From UBA7236 sp964638865 (GTDB lineage Bacteria; Bacteroidota; Bacteroidia; Chitinophagales; BACL12): a stretch of DNA of 42,351 nucleotides. The notes below the pieces were generated by a model. The model saw only the letters and a list, made by a program, of their open reading frames with translations, had not been told where the DNA came from and did not search any database. Shown here in pieces: positions 42,290 through 42,351 of the stretch. Position 1 is the first letter of the stretch. Every line of letters begins with the position of its first letter. A program made the position numbers and the translations under genes. The stretch covers positions 1-42,351 of the forward strand of contig CAZXBG010000009.1 of assembly GCA_964638865.1 (NCBI GenBank), read 5' to 3'.

Positions 42290-42351
42290 GGGCAGTGGTG
42301 AGTAAGCTCGGATTGGGACCGGACTGAGGAAATGAGTAGTGAGTAATGAGT
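42290..42351. repeat. heptameric repeat (right window end)
   Basis: GGGCAGT and GGTGAGT (42290-42303), then ATGAGTA, GTGAGTA and the truncated ATGAGT (42332-42351) running off the window. Same family as the left end. The rest of 42179-42289 upstream of susC shows a G-rich run (about 42265-42290) and no gene. Confidence 0.8.

Overview
The window reads as a piece of a chromosome scaffold from an uncultured-type, AT-rich member of the Bacteroidota. The evidence is a SusC/SusD pair, several secreted proteins ending in type IX secretion (T9SS type A) sorting domains, SpII lipoproteins, the DUF4846, DUF5522 and DUF4345 families, and Bacteroidota-type promoters (TTTG-N18-21-TAnnTTTG). A run of 100 Ns at 30609-30708 marks a scaffold gap. 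Both ends of the window lie in the same dispersed intergenic repeat, as expected if assembly broke there. I cannot name a genus.

Layout. 1-5.2 kb, minus strand: tRNA-Gln, class I fructose-bisphosphate aldolase, accD, rpsO and pnp, with clear terminators after the tRNA, rpsO and pnp. 5.3-5.86 kb: a gene-free array of four palindromic repeat units, three of them carrying a second small palindrome inside one arm. 5.86-17.6 kb: housekeeping genes on both strands: miaE, a GT9 glycosyltransferase, purB with a 49-codon DUF5522 gene, a LolC/E-type permease, a NamZ-like muramidase, fmt, corA, dapF, an HtrA/DegP protease and pdhB. 17.7-24.4 kb: a small conserved gene, a second repeat field, a frameshifted FG-GAP/ASPIC secreted protein, a fatty acid desaturase and a large Asp-box propeller protein. 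24.5-30.4 kb: a small ferredoxin-like gene, sixA, a GT39 transferase, rnr, an RluA-type pseudouridine synthase and a DUF4345 membrane protein. 30.4-33.5 kb: a 124-bp tandem repeat holding the gap, then a promoter, a SAM-I riboswitch with its terminator, a cystathionine gamma-synthase-type gene and homoserine dehydrogenase. 33.6-35.7 kb: marC, an L,D-transpeptidase lipoprotein and a DUF4846 lipoprotein. 35.7-42.2 kb, minus strand: two secreted proteins of unknown role, SusD and SusC.

How the genes relate. Most are core metabolism and envelope genes in short transcription units. The clearest regulated unit is the riboswitch-metB-hom block, where SAM should shut off homoserine and cystathionine synthesis by attenuation. 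Envelope functions recur: NamZ, L,D-transpeptidase with DUF4846, DapF, HtrA, GT9, GT39 and the desaturase.

The most unusual content is non-coding. Four kinds of repeat sit in the intergenic spaces: heptameric GGNGAGT-type tracts at seven places, the nested palindrome array at 5.3-5.86 kb, CGCAAAGGCGCAAAG inverted repeats near 13 kb, and 50-bp and 124-bp tandem repeats. I found no CRISPR array, transposase, phage gene, rRNA or recognisable defence system.
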